Part shown: positions 7,697-14,117 of the stretch, piece after piece | Position numbering within the stretch: the stretch's first letter is position 1 | How the letters are laid out: every line of letters starts with the position of its first letter | DNA from: Myroides sp. 1354 | GTDB taxonomy: Bacteria > Bacteroidota > Bacteroidia > Flavobacteriales > Flavobacteriaceae | Length of the DNA stretch: 64,000 nucleotides | Direction: 5' to 3' | Assembly (NCBI RefSeq): GCF_030324495.1 | Contig: NZ_JACAGN010000006.1 | Coordinates: forward strand, 121,579-185,578 | Notes under the pieces: generated by a model | Seen by the model: the letters and a program-made list of their open reading frames with translations, nothing else | Databases searched by the model: none | Told to the model about the DNA's origin: nothing | Made by a program: the position numbers and the translations under genes

Positions 7697-8392
7697 GTGA
7701 AAAAAAAACAGAATAAAAGGCCTCAAGACACTATAAAGGAGGTGAAAAAAGATGATTTTGTAAAAAACATACCTAAAATTGATACTTTATCATGGAAAGA
7801 AGCTTATACAATCATTCATGCGTTTTGTTATTCGGATACTAAAATCAATTTGAATGAAATCAAGCAAATGCTAAGTTTAAAAGATAAGGACTTAGTAGAT
7901 TTATTTTTGAGCACGTATATTTTGTTTGATGATAACGATAAAGCGTATTTAGAACTTTTTATTAATGAGAATTTAGATCATCCGGATACAGCATTTATTT
8001 CAGACCTATTGTATTTTGCAACGGATTGGTCTCTAAACATTAATTATTTAAAAGTTTTGAATATAGTAGAAAAGCAGGCTAAAGATGAAAACTATGTAGT
8101 TTTAGGGGCTATTAATTATATTGCTAATACTATTAAGTATTATTATATTGAAGAAATTGTTCACTCTTTTAATAGCGTTGTAAATTCCAAGGATTATTTT
8201 CAATCAGAACAAATTTTAGCAAGTATTTCTTTATATAGAATAACTGGTAAGGAGTCATTCTTGGATTTTATAGCTGAATTAATTGATTATGATAAAGAGA
8301 ATCGAGTATTTCTAACTAATGTATTAAGAGAAAAAAGTTATCAGGAAGAGTATTTTGATTTGAGTGAAATCAAAGTCAGATTTTTAATATAG
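7697..8392 (+). CDS. Cytoplasmic helical protein, possible immunity protein
   Basis: 231 residues from a GTG start, without signal peptide or membrane segment. After a basic, low-complexity start (KKKQNKRPQDTIKEVKK) the protein is predominantly helical and acidic. Repeated short helices (DLVDLFLSTYILF, AISDLLYF-like, VVLGAINYIANTI, ILASISLYRI) suggest a HEAT-like arrangement. Such helical acidic proteins are common as cytoplasmic immunity proteins near Rhs toxins, but no toxin is adjacent here. Function unassigned. Confidence 0.5.
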   Translation: MKKKQNKRPQDTIKEVKKDDFVKNIPKIDTLSWKEAYTIIHAFCYSDTKINLNEIKQMLSLKDKDLVDLFLSTYILFDDNDKAYLELFINENLDHPDTAFISDLLYFATDWSLNINYLKVLNIVEKQAKDENYVVLGAINYIANTIKYYYIEEIVHSFNSVVNSKDYFQSEQILASISLYRITGKESFLDFIAELIDYDKENRVFLTNVLREKSYQEEYFDLSEIKVRFLI

Positions 8393-8582
8393 ATGTCATA
8401 TAAGAAATGGAGATTTTATTTCACACCAGTTCCAATCTCTTCAATTGGTTCGTTGGGTATTTTCGCTTTACAGAAATTATGCAATACACGTAGAATTAGA
8501 GATGTAAGAAGTTGACTTATAAATATTTATAAACTATAATGATTTGAAAAAGGGTAATGTAGAAAAGTAATAAATAGTTTAA

Positions 8583-9086
8583 ATGAGAAAGTTTTTTATA
8601 TTTTTTTTTACTGTTTTCTTTGTTTTAAGTTGTTCCGTATTAAGAGAGGAGCATCAAATAAAACAACAGAGTTTCATTTTGTTTCATAATGATATTAAGG
8701 TTATTAGTAAAGCAGATGATGACTTATTTTATGATAAGGGATTTAATATTAATATCTTAAATACAATGAAGAAAAATAGTAAAGTTATAAGTTACTATTT
8801 TTTAAATGAATTAGTCTTTGATAGCGAACAACGAATAGTTTCTTTGTACATCCCTAATGGACAAATTAGTGGAAATGTAAATTTAAAATCTTTAAGTTCT
8901 ATAGAATTTAGAGAAACTTTAGAGAAAATAGAAGTATATTCTTTGATAGAGCATATTAAACTAATACCAAATAGGAAATTTGCTATAATTTTAGTTGATG
9001 ATAATTTTTTAATGATGTATCTTAATGTAAAAAAGAAAAACGTTACAGAATTTAATTACTCTTTAGAAAGTTTTAAATTAGAATAA
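8583..9086 (+). CDS. Lipoprotein next to Rhs cassette hairpin
   Basis: 167 residues with a very hydrophobic start (MRKFFIFFFTVFFVLSC), Cys17 being the predicted lipidated residue. The mature part is mixed beta/alpha with no known motif. The cassette-end hairpin at 9092 follows 6 bases after the stop, the position immunity genes occupy in the other cassettes. It is therefore probably the immunity gene of a toxin now missing upstream. Confidence 0.5.
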   Translation: MRKFFIFFFTVFFVLSCSVLREEHQIKQQSFILFHNDIKVISKADDDLFYDKGFNINILNTMKKNSKVISYYFLNELVFDSEQRIVSLYIPNGQISGNVNLKSLSSIEFRETLEKIEVYSLIEHIKLIPNRKFAIILVDDNFLMMYLNVKKKNVTEFNYSLESFKLE

Positions 9087-9091
9087 ACGCC

Positions 9092-9127
9092 TACCCCAAC
9101 CTTCCAAAACGGATTGTTGGGGGGGGT
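9092..9127 (+). terminator. Cassette-end hairpin, copy 4
   Basis: CCCCAAC (9094-9100) pairs with GTTGGGG (9116-9122) across CTTCCAAAACGGATT. It is followed by GGGG rather than a T-run, so as a terminator it is weaker than the copy at 284. Confidence 0.5.
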
Positions 9128-9215
9128 AGTTGACAGTTTACTGTTAACGGAAACAGTAAACAGCAAACCGTCTACCGTAAACTAAATTGCGCGTTATTAC
9201 GATCCGACGATAAGT
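9128..9215. repeat. Leader repeat before Rhs tip (copy 2)
   Basis: This is a shorter form of the leader at 3579-3693: 'agttgacagtttactgttaa' through 'ccgtctaccgtaaactaaat'. The usual ATG of the tip is ATA here, so only GTG at 9216 is left as a start. Confidence 0.6.
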
Positions 9216-9932
9216 GTGTTTTTGAGTGTGGATCCGTTGACGGAACAAATTATGGAACCGTATTCGTATGTTGGAAATAATCCTATACGCTATACAGATT
9301 CTACAGGAAAGAAGAAGGAGGATTGGATTCTTTTGACAGGAAATAGTGCTTTATGGTATGGAGGGAATTATGGTGATAAATCTAATCCTAAGCATACTTT
9401 TAAAGCAACATCAGGGATGAATAATGTTAAGTTTACTCAAGGTACAAAAACTGGTTATGAAAGTCTTCAGGTTACTAAATACCAATATGTTAAAAATTTG
9501 GGACCAACGGTAGAAGGTAAATATAAGATTAATTTAAAACCAGATCCATCCCGAGAAGCTAAAGCTGATTTAAAAACAGGAGAGCTTTTAAGAAACCTAG
9601 ATGGAGGAATTGAAAAGATTCCTAATTTTGTGGAAAATCCAAATAATCCTGGTTATGGATGGCGTTATAGAGAATGGGGAGATAATAGAGCTAGATTAGA
9701 ACCAGTTAATGTGTCTCAACCAAAAGATTTAGATGGTAATACTCAAAATACAGATTTATCCTCGTTTTATTAACACGATTCAACTAAAGGTTATTCGCAT
9801 GGTTGTCATGAAGTAGATACCGATTTATTTAGTAAGTTAAATGAGTATAGAGATTCTGGAAATAATTCAATCGAAGTACAAATCAGTTATCCTAATAAAA
9901 ATCATATAACAAATGGAGGGACAAAAGAATAA
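9216..9932 (+). pseudogene. Rhs tip with L,D-transpeptidase-like toxin, broken by in-frame TAA
   Basis: The Rhs tip (SVDPLTEQ ... DSTGKKK) leads into a toxin domain with WILLTGNSALWYGG, FKATSG and VEGKYKIN. This order resembles DUF2778/Tlde1-type L,D-transpeptidase-fold effectors. The frame stops at TAA 9771-9773 (codon 186), right after SSFY. Without that codon it continues in the same frame as H-DSTKGYSHGC and on to a stop at 9930-9932. The predicted catalytic His187 and Cys197 thus lie beyond the stop. A single change from TTA (Leu) would explain it. The lipoprotein at 9913 overlaps the original end by 20 bases. Confidence 0.65.
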
Positions 9933-10299
9933 ATTAATATTTTATGTTATTATCATTATGTGTATAATTTCATGTAGAAGTCAACAAAGTCTTAATTATA
10001 AAATTCCAAATAAAATTTATCTTAGAGTAGAAAATAATAAACATGAATTAAATCAAAATAAGGTGTCTACTTTTATTAAAGATATTAATAAAAGTAGGAT
10101 ATTGAAAGATGATGATCCTATTCCATATATTTTTGATTTTATATTGGAGTATAATGATACAATTATTACTATGAAATCTGATGGTGTCTATTATTTTGAG
10201 AATAACTTAAAATTCTATCCATATTCTGATTTAGTAAAAAAGTATTGGAATTTGCAAGATGAAGATTTGTTGCCAATTAGACCTCTTGAAAAAAAATAA
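9913..10299 (+). CDS. Lipoprotein immunity candidate
   Basis: 128 residues with a hydrophobic start and lipobox IISC (Cys21), so probably anchored in the envelope. The mature domain is small (YDTIITMKSDGVYYFENNLKF and nearby strands). Its ATG lies 20 bases inside the end of the broken L,D-transpeptidase-like toxin frame, which suggests coupled translation in the original cassette. A periplasmic immunity role follows from this overlap and from export. Confidence 0.55.
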   Translation: MEGQKNKLIFYVIIIMCIISCRSQQSLNYKIPNKIYLRVENNKHELNQNKVSTFIKDINKSRILKDDDPIPYIFDFILEYNDTIITMKSDGVYYFENNLKFYPYSDLVKKYWNLQDEDLLPIRPLEKK

Positions 10300-10380
10300 T
10301 TGTCAAAATTTACCACATAAATTATATCATCTATGTGTTGACACACATTACAAATTGGCTTTCAAATTAGAATAAACATC

Positions 10381-10418
10381 CCCCCAACCTTCCAAAACGG
10401 ATCAAAGGGGTTGTTTTT
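10381..10418 (+). terminator. Cassette-end hairpin, copy 5
   Basis: CCCCCAACCTT and AAAGGGG pair across the usual CCAAAACGGATC, followed by TTGTTTTT. It lies about 80 bases behind the immunity candidate. Confidence 0.55.
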
Positions 10419-10532
10419 AGTTGACAGTTTATTGTTAACGGGTAACGGGAATTACTCAATAGAAAGAGAATTAAAACGGTAAACCGTAAACCGTCTACCG
10501 TAAACTAAATTGCGCATTATTACGATCCGACG
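10419..10532. repeat. Leader repeat before Rhs tip (copy 3)
   Basis: This copy runs from 'agttgacagtttattg' to 'taaactaaattgcgcatt' and closely follows 3579-3693, including the internal block 'actcaatagaaagagaatta'. Confidence 0.65.
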
Positions 10533-10655
10533 ATGAGTGTGTTTTTGAGTGTGGATCCGTTGACGGAACAATTGCCAGCTTGGACACCGTACATCAATTA
10601 TAAAAAAATAAAACCCTTATCCTTTTTAACCAAATTACTCTGCAGTATGCTGTGA
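10533..10655 (+). pseudogene. Orphan Rhs tip remnant
   Basis: The frame reads SVDPLTEQLPAWTPYINYKK and ends at a TGA after 40 codons. Only the core tip is present; no toxin domain follows. It marks the right-hand edge of the Rhs-derived region. Confidence 0.6.
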
Positions 10656-10693
10656 GCGCGGGATGCGACCCTTCGTTGCCTCAGGGTGACATA

Positions 10694-10758
10694 CTGTGTG
10701 TGGGTTCTGTGTGTGGGTTCTGTGTGTGGGTTCTGTGTGTGAGTACTGTATGTGTTCA
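10694..10758. repeat. 13-bp tandem repeat
   Basis: Five units of ctgtgtgtgggtt, three exact and two degenerate (the fourth ends gagta, the fifth reads ctgtatgtgttca). No coding frame uses it. Confidence 0.85.
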
Positions 10759-10764
10759 ACGCCT

Positions 10765-10953
10765 CGTCATGTCACCTCGATGAAGGAGAAATCGGAGCAC
10801 TGCGTAGATTCATCGAATACAAAAACAAATATAAAATAGGTGAGATAGGTCGCATCTGTTACTCAACGCTCGTCACTAACACCCGTCATGTCATTTCGGC
10901 GAAGGATAAATCGTAGCACAGCGAAAATCGAAACACAGTGAAGATTCACCGAT
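10765..10953. repeat. Two copies of an intergenic repeat
   Basis: The segments 10765-10816 and 10884-10953 share the plan 'cgtcatgtca(cc/tt)tcg(a/g)(t/c)gaagga' then 'aaatcg(g/t)agcac(t/a)gcg'. Similar dispersed sequences are familiar from Flavobacteriaceae intergenic regions. The rest of 10,660-11,063 holds no gene I can see. Confidence 0.5.
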
Positions 10954-11063
10954 TCCTTTGAAATAAAATAACAAAGAGGAGGTAAAGAAAATAACACACG
11001 AAAAGAACTAACTTTGTTTTAGATGCTAGTAAAATAACATTAGACGTCACAATAATTAATCTC

Positions 11064-11483
11064 ATGAATAACCAAGTCTATATTTCCTGTAGTTTTTCAT
11101 TGAAAAAAGAGTTAGAATCAGAATTGCAAACGATCAAAAACGTAGTAGTAGCACATCAGTATCAACCTTGGGTGTTTGTAGAGCATTATAACTTTGCTAT
11201 TCAAGAAGAAAAAGAAATGATGCAACAAGCCATGCAGGATATTGAAAACAGCGTGTTTTTACTAGCCGAAACTACAGATAAAGGCATTGGAATAGGGATA
11301 GAGGCTGGATATGCAAAAGCACTAAAGAAACCCGTTGTATATTTGCGTAAACAAAGTGCAGCACATTCTACCACTTTAGCAGGATTAAGCGATTATCAAA
11401 TTGTATATCAAGATACGGATGATTTAGCTAATCAATTAAAGCAGGTGCTAGTGGTAGTAACACAAATGCTTAGGAACGAATGA
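11064..11483 (+). CDS. Nucleoside 2-deoxyribosyltransferase-like protein
   Basis: 139 residues, soluble. The N-terminus (QVYISCSFS) is followed by an acidic helix pair and the segment GIGIEAGYAKALKKPVVYLRK. This is the hallmark of nucleoside 2-deoxyribosyltransferase-like proteins, which cleave or exchange N-glycosidic bonds of nucleosides or nucleotides. The Glu in GIEAGYA is the likely catalytic acid. The exact substrate cannot be told. The stop overlaps the next start by 4 bases (ATGA), so the three genes to 13137 form an operon. Confidence 0.6.
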   Translation: MNNQVYISCSFSLKKELESELQTIKNVVVAHQYQPWVFVEHYNFAIQEEKEMMQQAMQDIENSVFLLAETTDKGIGIGIEAGYAKALKKPVVYLRKQSAAHSTTLAGLSDYQIVYQDTDDLANQLKQVLVVVTQMLRNE

Positions 11484-12115
11484 AAAAGGAAATTTTAGAT
11501 CGAATAAACCAATTAGGAGGTGATATTAGCCGAGTAAAGGGAAATAATATGGCGGAGGACTTATTGTCTATAACGTTTAATACGGTTTTGTATAAAAGAC
11601 CTGTAGATACTCCTTGGGCAACAGCAGAACAAACAGAACCTATTCACGGATTAGGTGATTTTATAGCAGAACATCAAGAGTTAGTCCATACCCATCGCGA
11701 AGGATTGTATCAAAAAATTATTACTCATTATTATCGCAATACAGAAGAAGGCTTCGGACAAACATTTTGGCAACCTGTTCTTTTTACTCCTTTTACAAAA
11801 GGAACTGCTGATTATGAGGAGTGGTATGAAGGCTATTTTGACGATGAATCCCTAGTTGATTTCACAGAAGTGCAAATGGTAACAGGAAAAGATCCCGGAG
11901 AATTTTTACAACTATTTTATAGCTATGGATTTCCCGATCAGTTGTACATTAGTTTAGATGATTCTCAACTTGATAATCCTACTGTTTTTGGCACAGATCA
12001 CGAAGTGTTTTTTGGGGAAATAACCAATGAAGGTTCTTTAGAAGCGTATTTTAATCAATTTATGACAGGTGAAGAACTGATTGAAATCGTAGCAAAGGCA
12101 TTGGATAAACAATAA
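11480..12115 (+). CDS. SMI1/KNR4-like protein
   Basis: 211 residues, soluble and acidic. The C-terminal half (FYSYGFPDQLYISLDDSQLDNPTVFGTDHEVFF, ending near FMTGEELIEI) resembles the end of SMI1/KNR4 (SUKH) domains, a fold used by many immunity proteins and also by housekeeping regulators. Its start overlaps the previous gene by 4 bases, and the SWIM gene follows after 5 bases, so the three genes are translated together. The assignment rests on remembered pattern and is moderate. Confidence 0.5.
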   Translation: MKKEILDRINQLGGDISRVKGNNMAEDLLSITFNTVLYKRPVDTPWATAEQTEPIHGLGDFIAEHQELVHTHREGLYQKIITHYYRNTEEGFGQTFWQPVLFTPFTKGTADYEEWYEGYFDDESLVDFTEVQMVTGKDPGEFLQLFYSYGFPDQLYISLDDSQLDNPTVFGTDHEVFFGEITNEGSLEAYFNQFMTGEELIEIVAKALDKQ

Positions 12116-12120
12116 ACGAA

Positions 12121-13137
12121 ATGAATATACAAGAACGACTGAAGCAACTCACAACGAAGGAGAAAGCTCAGATTAAAGCAGTAGAAGTACGCGAGTTGGA
12201 TGAGGAAGATGCTGGACATTTTGTTGCCTTTGTCGATGAAGGGGAAGAAACTTATGATGTACAAATTTACCTAAGCGAACAGCAAGTGCAACACATGACT
12301 TGCGACTGTGGAAATACAACTGGACTTTGTATTCATCAAGGGGCTGTATTGTTGCAAATCACCCAAAAGGGATTGAAAGTTGCGCCCACACAATTGGTAA
12401 AAAAAACGAGAGCAAAGGCCAAACAAACGGTAAGTACGGTGCTGCTACAAGAGCAAAGTAAAGAAGTCTTGACCCAATGGTTGATGGAGGTATTTAAGAA
12501 AAATAAAGCCTTAGAGCAACAATTTATCTTGACCTTTTCTCAAGAAAAGGTGGATTATACAGTAGAATATGTGCAAGATAGTATGCAGCAAACGTTTAAG
12601 GCGGTAGCAGGAAAGCGCAAAACACTTGAAGGGGTAAAGATTAAAAAAATATTGGATACGCTGGCGATTGCCTTTGAACCAGTAAATGATTTTATTACGG
12701 TGAATATCGATAAACCCATTGCCTACGAACTCTTTTCTAAAATCATGTTGGATATACAAGCTTTTGATAAACGCATCTCCCATCACAGTAAGAAGTTTAT
12801 GGACTTTTATCAAAATTACAGCACTTGGTATGCATTAACGCTGAATAATACCCAAAATCAAAGCGTATGGCAAGAACAGGTAAAACAATTGATGCATCGT
12901 ATATTCATTGAAAATAGCAATACGCGAACGGTAGATACCGTGCTGTTAAAGTATATTTATGATCATGGGAATCCCGAACAAAAAAGAGACTTTGCATTAA
13001 CACTGCATCCAAAGGTTCTACAGACTACACATACGCGATATGATTTTAAAATGGACTTTGTTAGTTTTATCCGAGATGTAGCATTAACTCATGATTTTTA
13101 CGAGGAAGTATATGCTTTTTTCGCGATTAAAGATTGA
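12121..13137 (+). CDS. SWIM zinc finger protein
   Basis: 338 residues. Residues 60-78 read CDCGNTTGLCIHQGAVL, the C-x-C-x(n)-C-x-H pattern of a SWIM zinc finger, preceded by a beta-rich segment (DVQIYLSEQQVQHMTC). The rest is helical with no recognised enzyme domain. SWIM proteins bind DNA or proteins and often sit beside AAA or nucleotide-processing genes. Here the partners are the deoxyribosyltransferase-like and SMI1-like genes directly upstream. The role of the trio is unknown. Confidence 0.7.
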   Translation: MNIQERLKQLTTKEKAQIKAVEVRELDEEDAGHFVAFVDEGEETYDVQIYLSEQQVQHMTCDCGNTTGLCIHQGAVLLQITQKGLKVAPTQLVKKTRAKAKQTVSTVLLQEQSKEVLTQWLMEVFKKNKALEQQFILTFSQEKVDYTVEYVQDSMQQTFKAVAGKRKTLEGVKIKKILDTLAIAFEPVNDFITVNIDKPIAYELFSKIMLDIQAFDKRISHHSKKFMDFYQNYSTWYALTLNNTQNQSVWQEQVKQLMHRIFIENSNTRTVDTVLLKYIYDHGNPEQKRDFALTLHPKVLQTTHTRYDFKMDFVSFIRDVALTHDFYEEVYAFFAIKD

Positions 13138-13350
13138 ACTCATCTTGATTTTTTTGATTGAAGTGAAAATTAGTTATTTTGAGCCTGATTAAAGGCATTT
13201 TTTAATTGCATAGCAGGATTACGGAATGAAAAAAAGGTAAAAAGCAGGCTCAAAAGAACAATTTTTTAACCAATTAGAGAAAGTCAAGAGGAGTTCATTA
13301 AAAATTAGAGGGATGTAACTTAAGTTACTGTAGCATTGTAGAAAGGGCAA

Positions 13351-13358
13351 TACCTTTG
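13351..13358 (+). promoter_or_regulatory. Candidate -7 element TACCTTTG
   Basis: TACCTTTG fits the Bacteroidota -7 consensus TAnnTTTG and lies 17 bases before the rhodanese start. No clear -33 TTTG is seen at the right spacing. Confidence 0.4.
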
Positions 13359-13375
13359 TTCCAAAATAGAATGCA

Positions 13376-13696
13376 ATGATACAGTGGTTAAAAAATATAG
13401 TCAGTTCATCTGAGGATAAACCTTCCTTAGCAACCTTAGTACAAGAAGGTGCGATCTTAATTGACGTTCGCACACAAGGGGAATACCTTAGTGGAAGTGC
13501 AAATAAAGCCGTTAATATTCCCTTGGATCAATTGGTTGCTAAAAGCGATCGATACGACAAGGAAACACCTTTAATTGTTTTCTGCAGAAGTGGTATGCGA
13601 AGTCAGCAAGCCAAAAGAGTATTGGAACAGTTGGGCTATCAAAGGGTATATAATGGAGGAGGTGTTCGCACCCTCATTCGCCAGTTAGAAAAATAA
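13376..13696 (+). CDS. Rhodanese-like domain protein
   Basis: 106 residues, a single rhodanese domain. It has the conserved start (AILIDVRTQGEYLSG), the ribose-like turn NIPLDQL and the active-site loop VFCRSGMRSQQA, with the sulfur-carrying Cys at about residue 66. Such stand-alone rhodaneses transfer sulfane sulfur to thiols or tRNA-modification partners. It is monocistronic, bounded by a strong hairpin at 13702. Confidence 0.85.
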   Translation: MIQWLKNIVSSSEDKPSLATLVQEGAILIDVRTQGEYLSGSANKAVNIPLDQLVAKSDRYDKETPLIVFCRSGMRSQQAKRVLEQLGYQRVYNGGGVRTLIRQLEK

Positions 13697-13701
13697 AAAT
13701 A

Positions 13702-13727
13702 AAACCAACAGCTTGTACTGTTGGTTT
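13702..13727. terminator. Bidirectional terminator
   Basis: AAACCAACAG (13702-13711) and CTGTTGGTTT (13718-13727) form a perfect stem with loop CTTGTA. A- and T-rich flanks on both sides let it serve the rhodanese gene and the convergent HigA-like gene. Confidence 0.85.
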
Positions 13728-13731
13728 TATT

Positions 13732-13956
13732 TTATTCCTCTTTCTCATCCGAGAAATATTGATTGTAAATTTTGATACTGTCTATTGGATCGGGCATGCC
13801 CATCGGAGCGTTGTCTCGCTCGTATTTTTCAATTAGAATTTGTAATACCTCTAGTTCATCTACAGTATCTTTACTTTGTGGACTACCTTCTAATAGTTGT
13901 ACTTTGATCATAGCCATGTGGTAATCTTCTTCCGTACGAATAGGTCTTAATTTCAT
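13732..13956 (-). CDS. HigA-like N-terminal domain without the helix-turn-helix
   Basis: 74 residues. The protein starts KLRPIRTEEDYHMAM and contains DELEVLQILIEKYE and PDPIDSIKI. This is the pattern of the first half of HigA-type antitoxins (RTEEDY ... DELDVL ... PDPIEAIKF). In those proteins an XRE helix-turn-helix of about 50 residues follows; here the chain ends shortly after, in SDEKEE. No HigB-like toxin gene is adjacent. It may be a truncated antitoxin or a separate small protein that kept the N-terminal domain. Confidence 0.55.
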   Translation of the reverse strand: MKLRPIRTEEDYHMAMIKVQLLEGSPQSKDTVDELEVLQILIEKYERDNAPMGMPDPIDSIKIYNQYFSDEKEE

Positions 13957-14079
13957 AATACTACAATTAATTGCACTTTTTTGGTTGAATCAAGACTTGA
14001 TTTTCAAGCCTTATCTATAAAACTACACCTTTTTTTTGATTAAAGGACTTGATGGAGTGCTAATTACTGTTAAGAACCA

Positions 14080-14108
14080 TAAAAAAAGCCCTTCGTATGA
14101 AGGGCTTT
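14080..14108 (-). terminator. purL terminator
   Basis: AAAGCCCTTC (14085-14094) pairs with GAAGGGCTTT (14099-14108) with loop GTAT. On the minus strand the stem is followed by a T-run (A-run 14080-14087 on plus), placing it just after the purL stop. Confidence 0.85.
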
Positions 14109-14117
14109 AATAGTCTA

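Noticed and set aside
8393-8515. 40-codon frame directly after the helical protein gene
   Set aside because: Starts at the base after the previous stop, has no recognisable feature and ends in a basic tail; likely chance or remnant.
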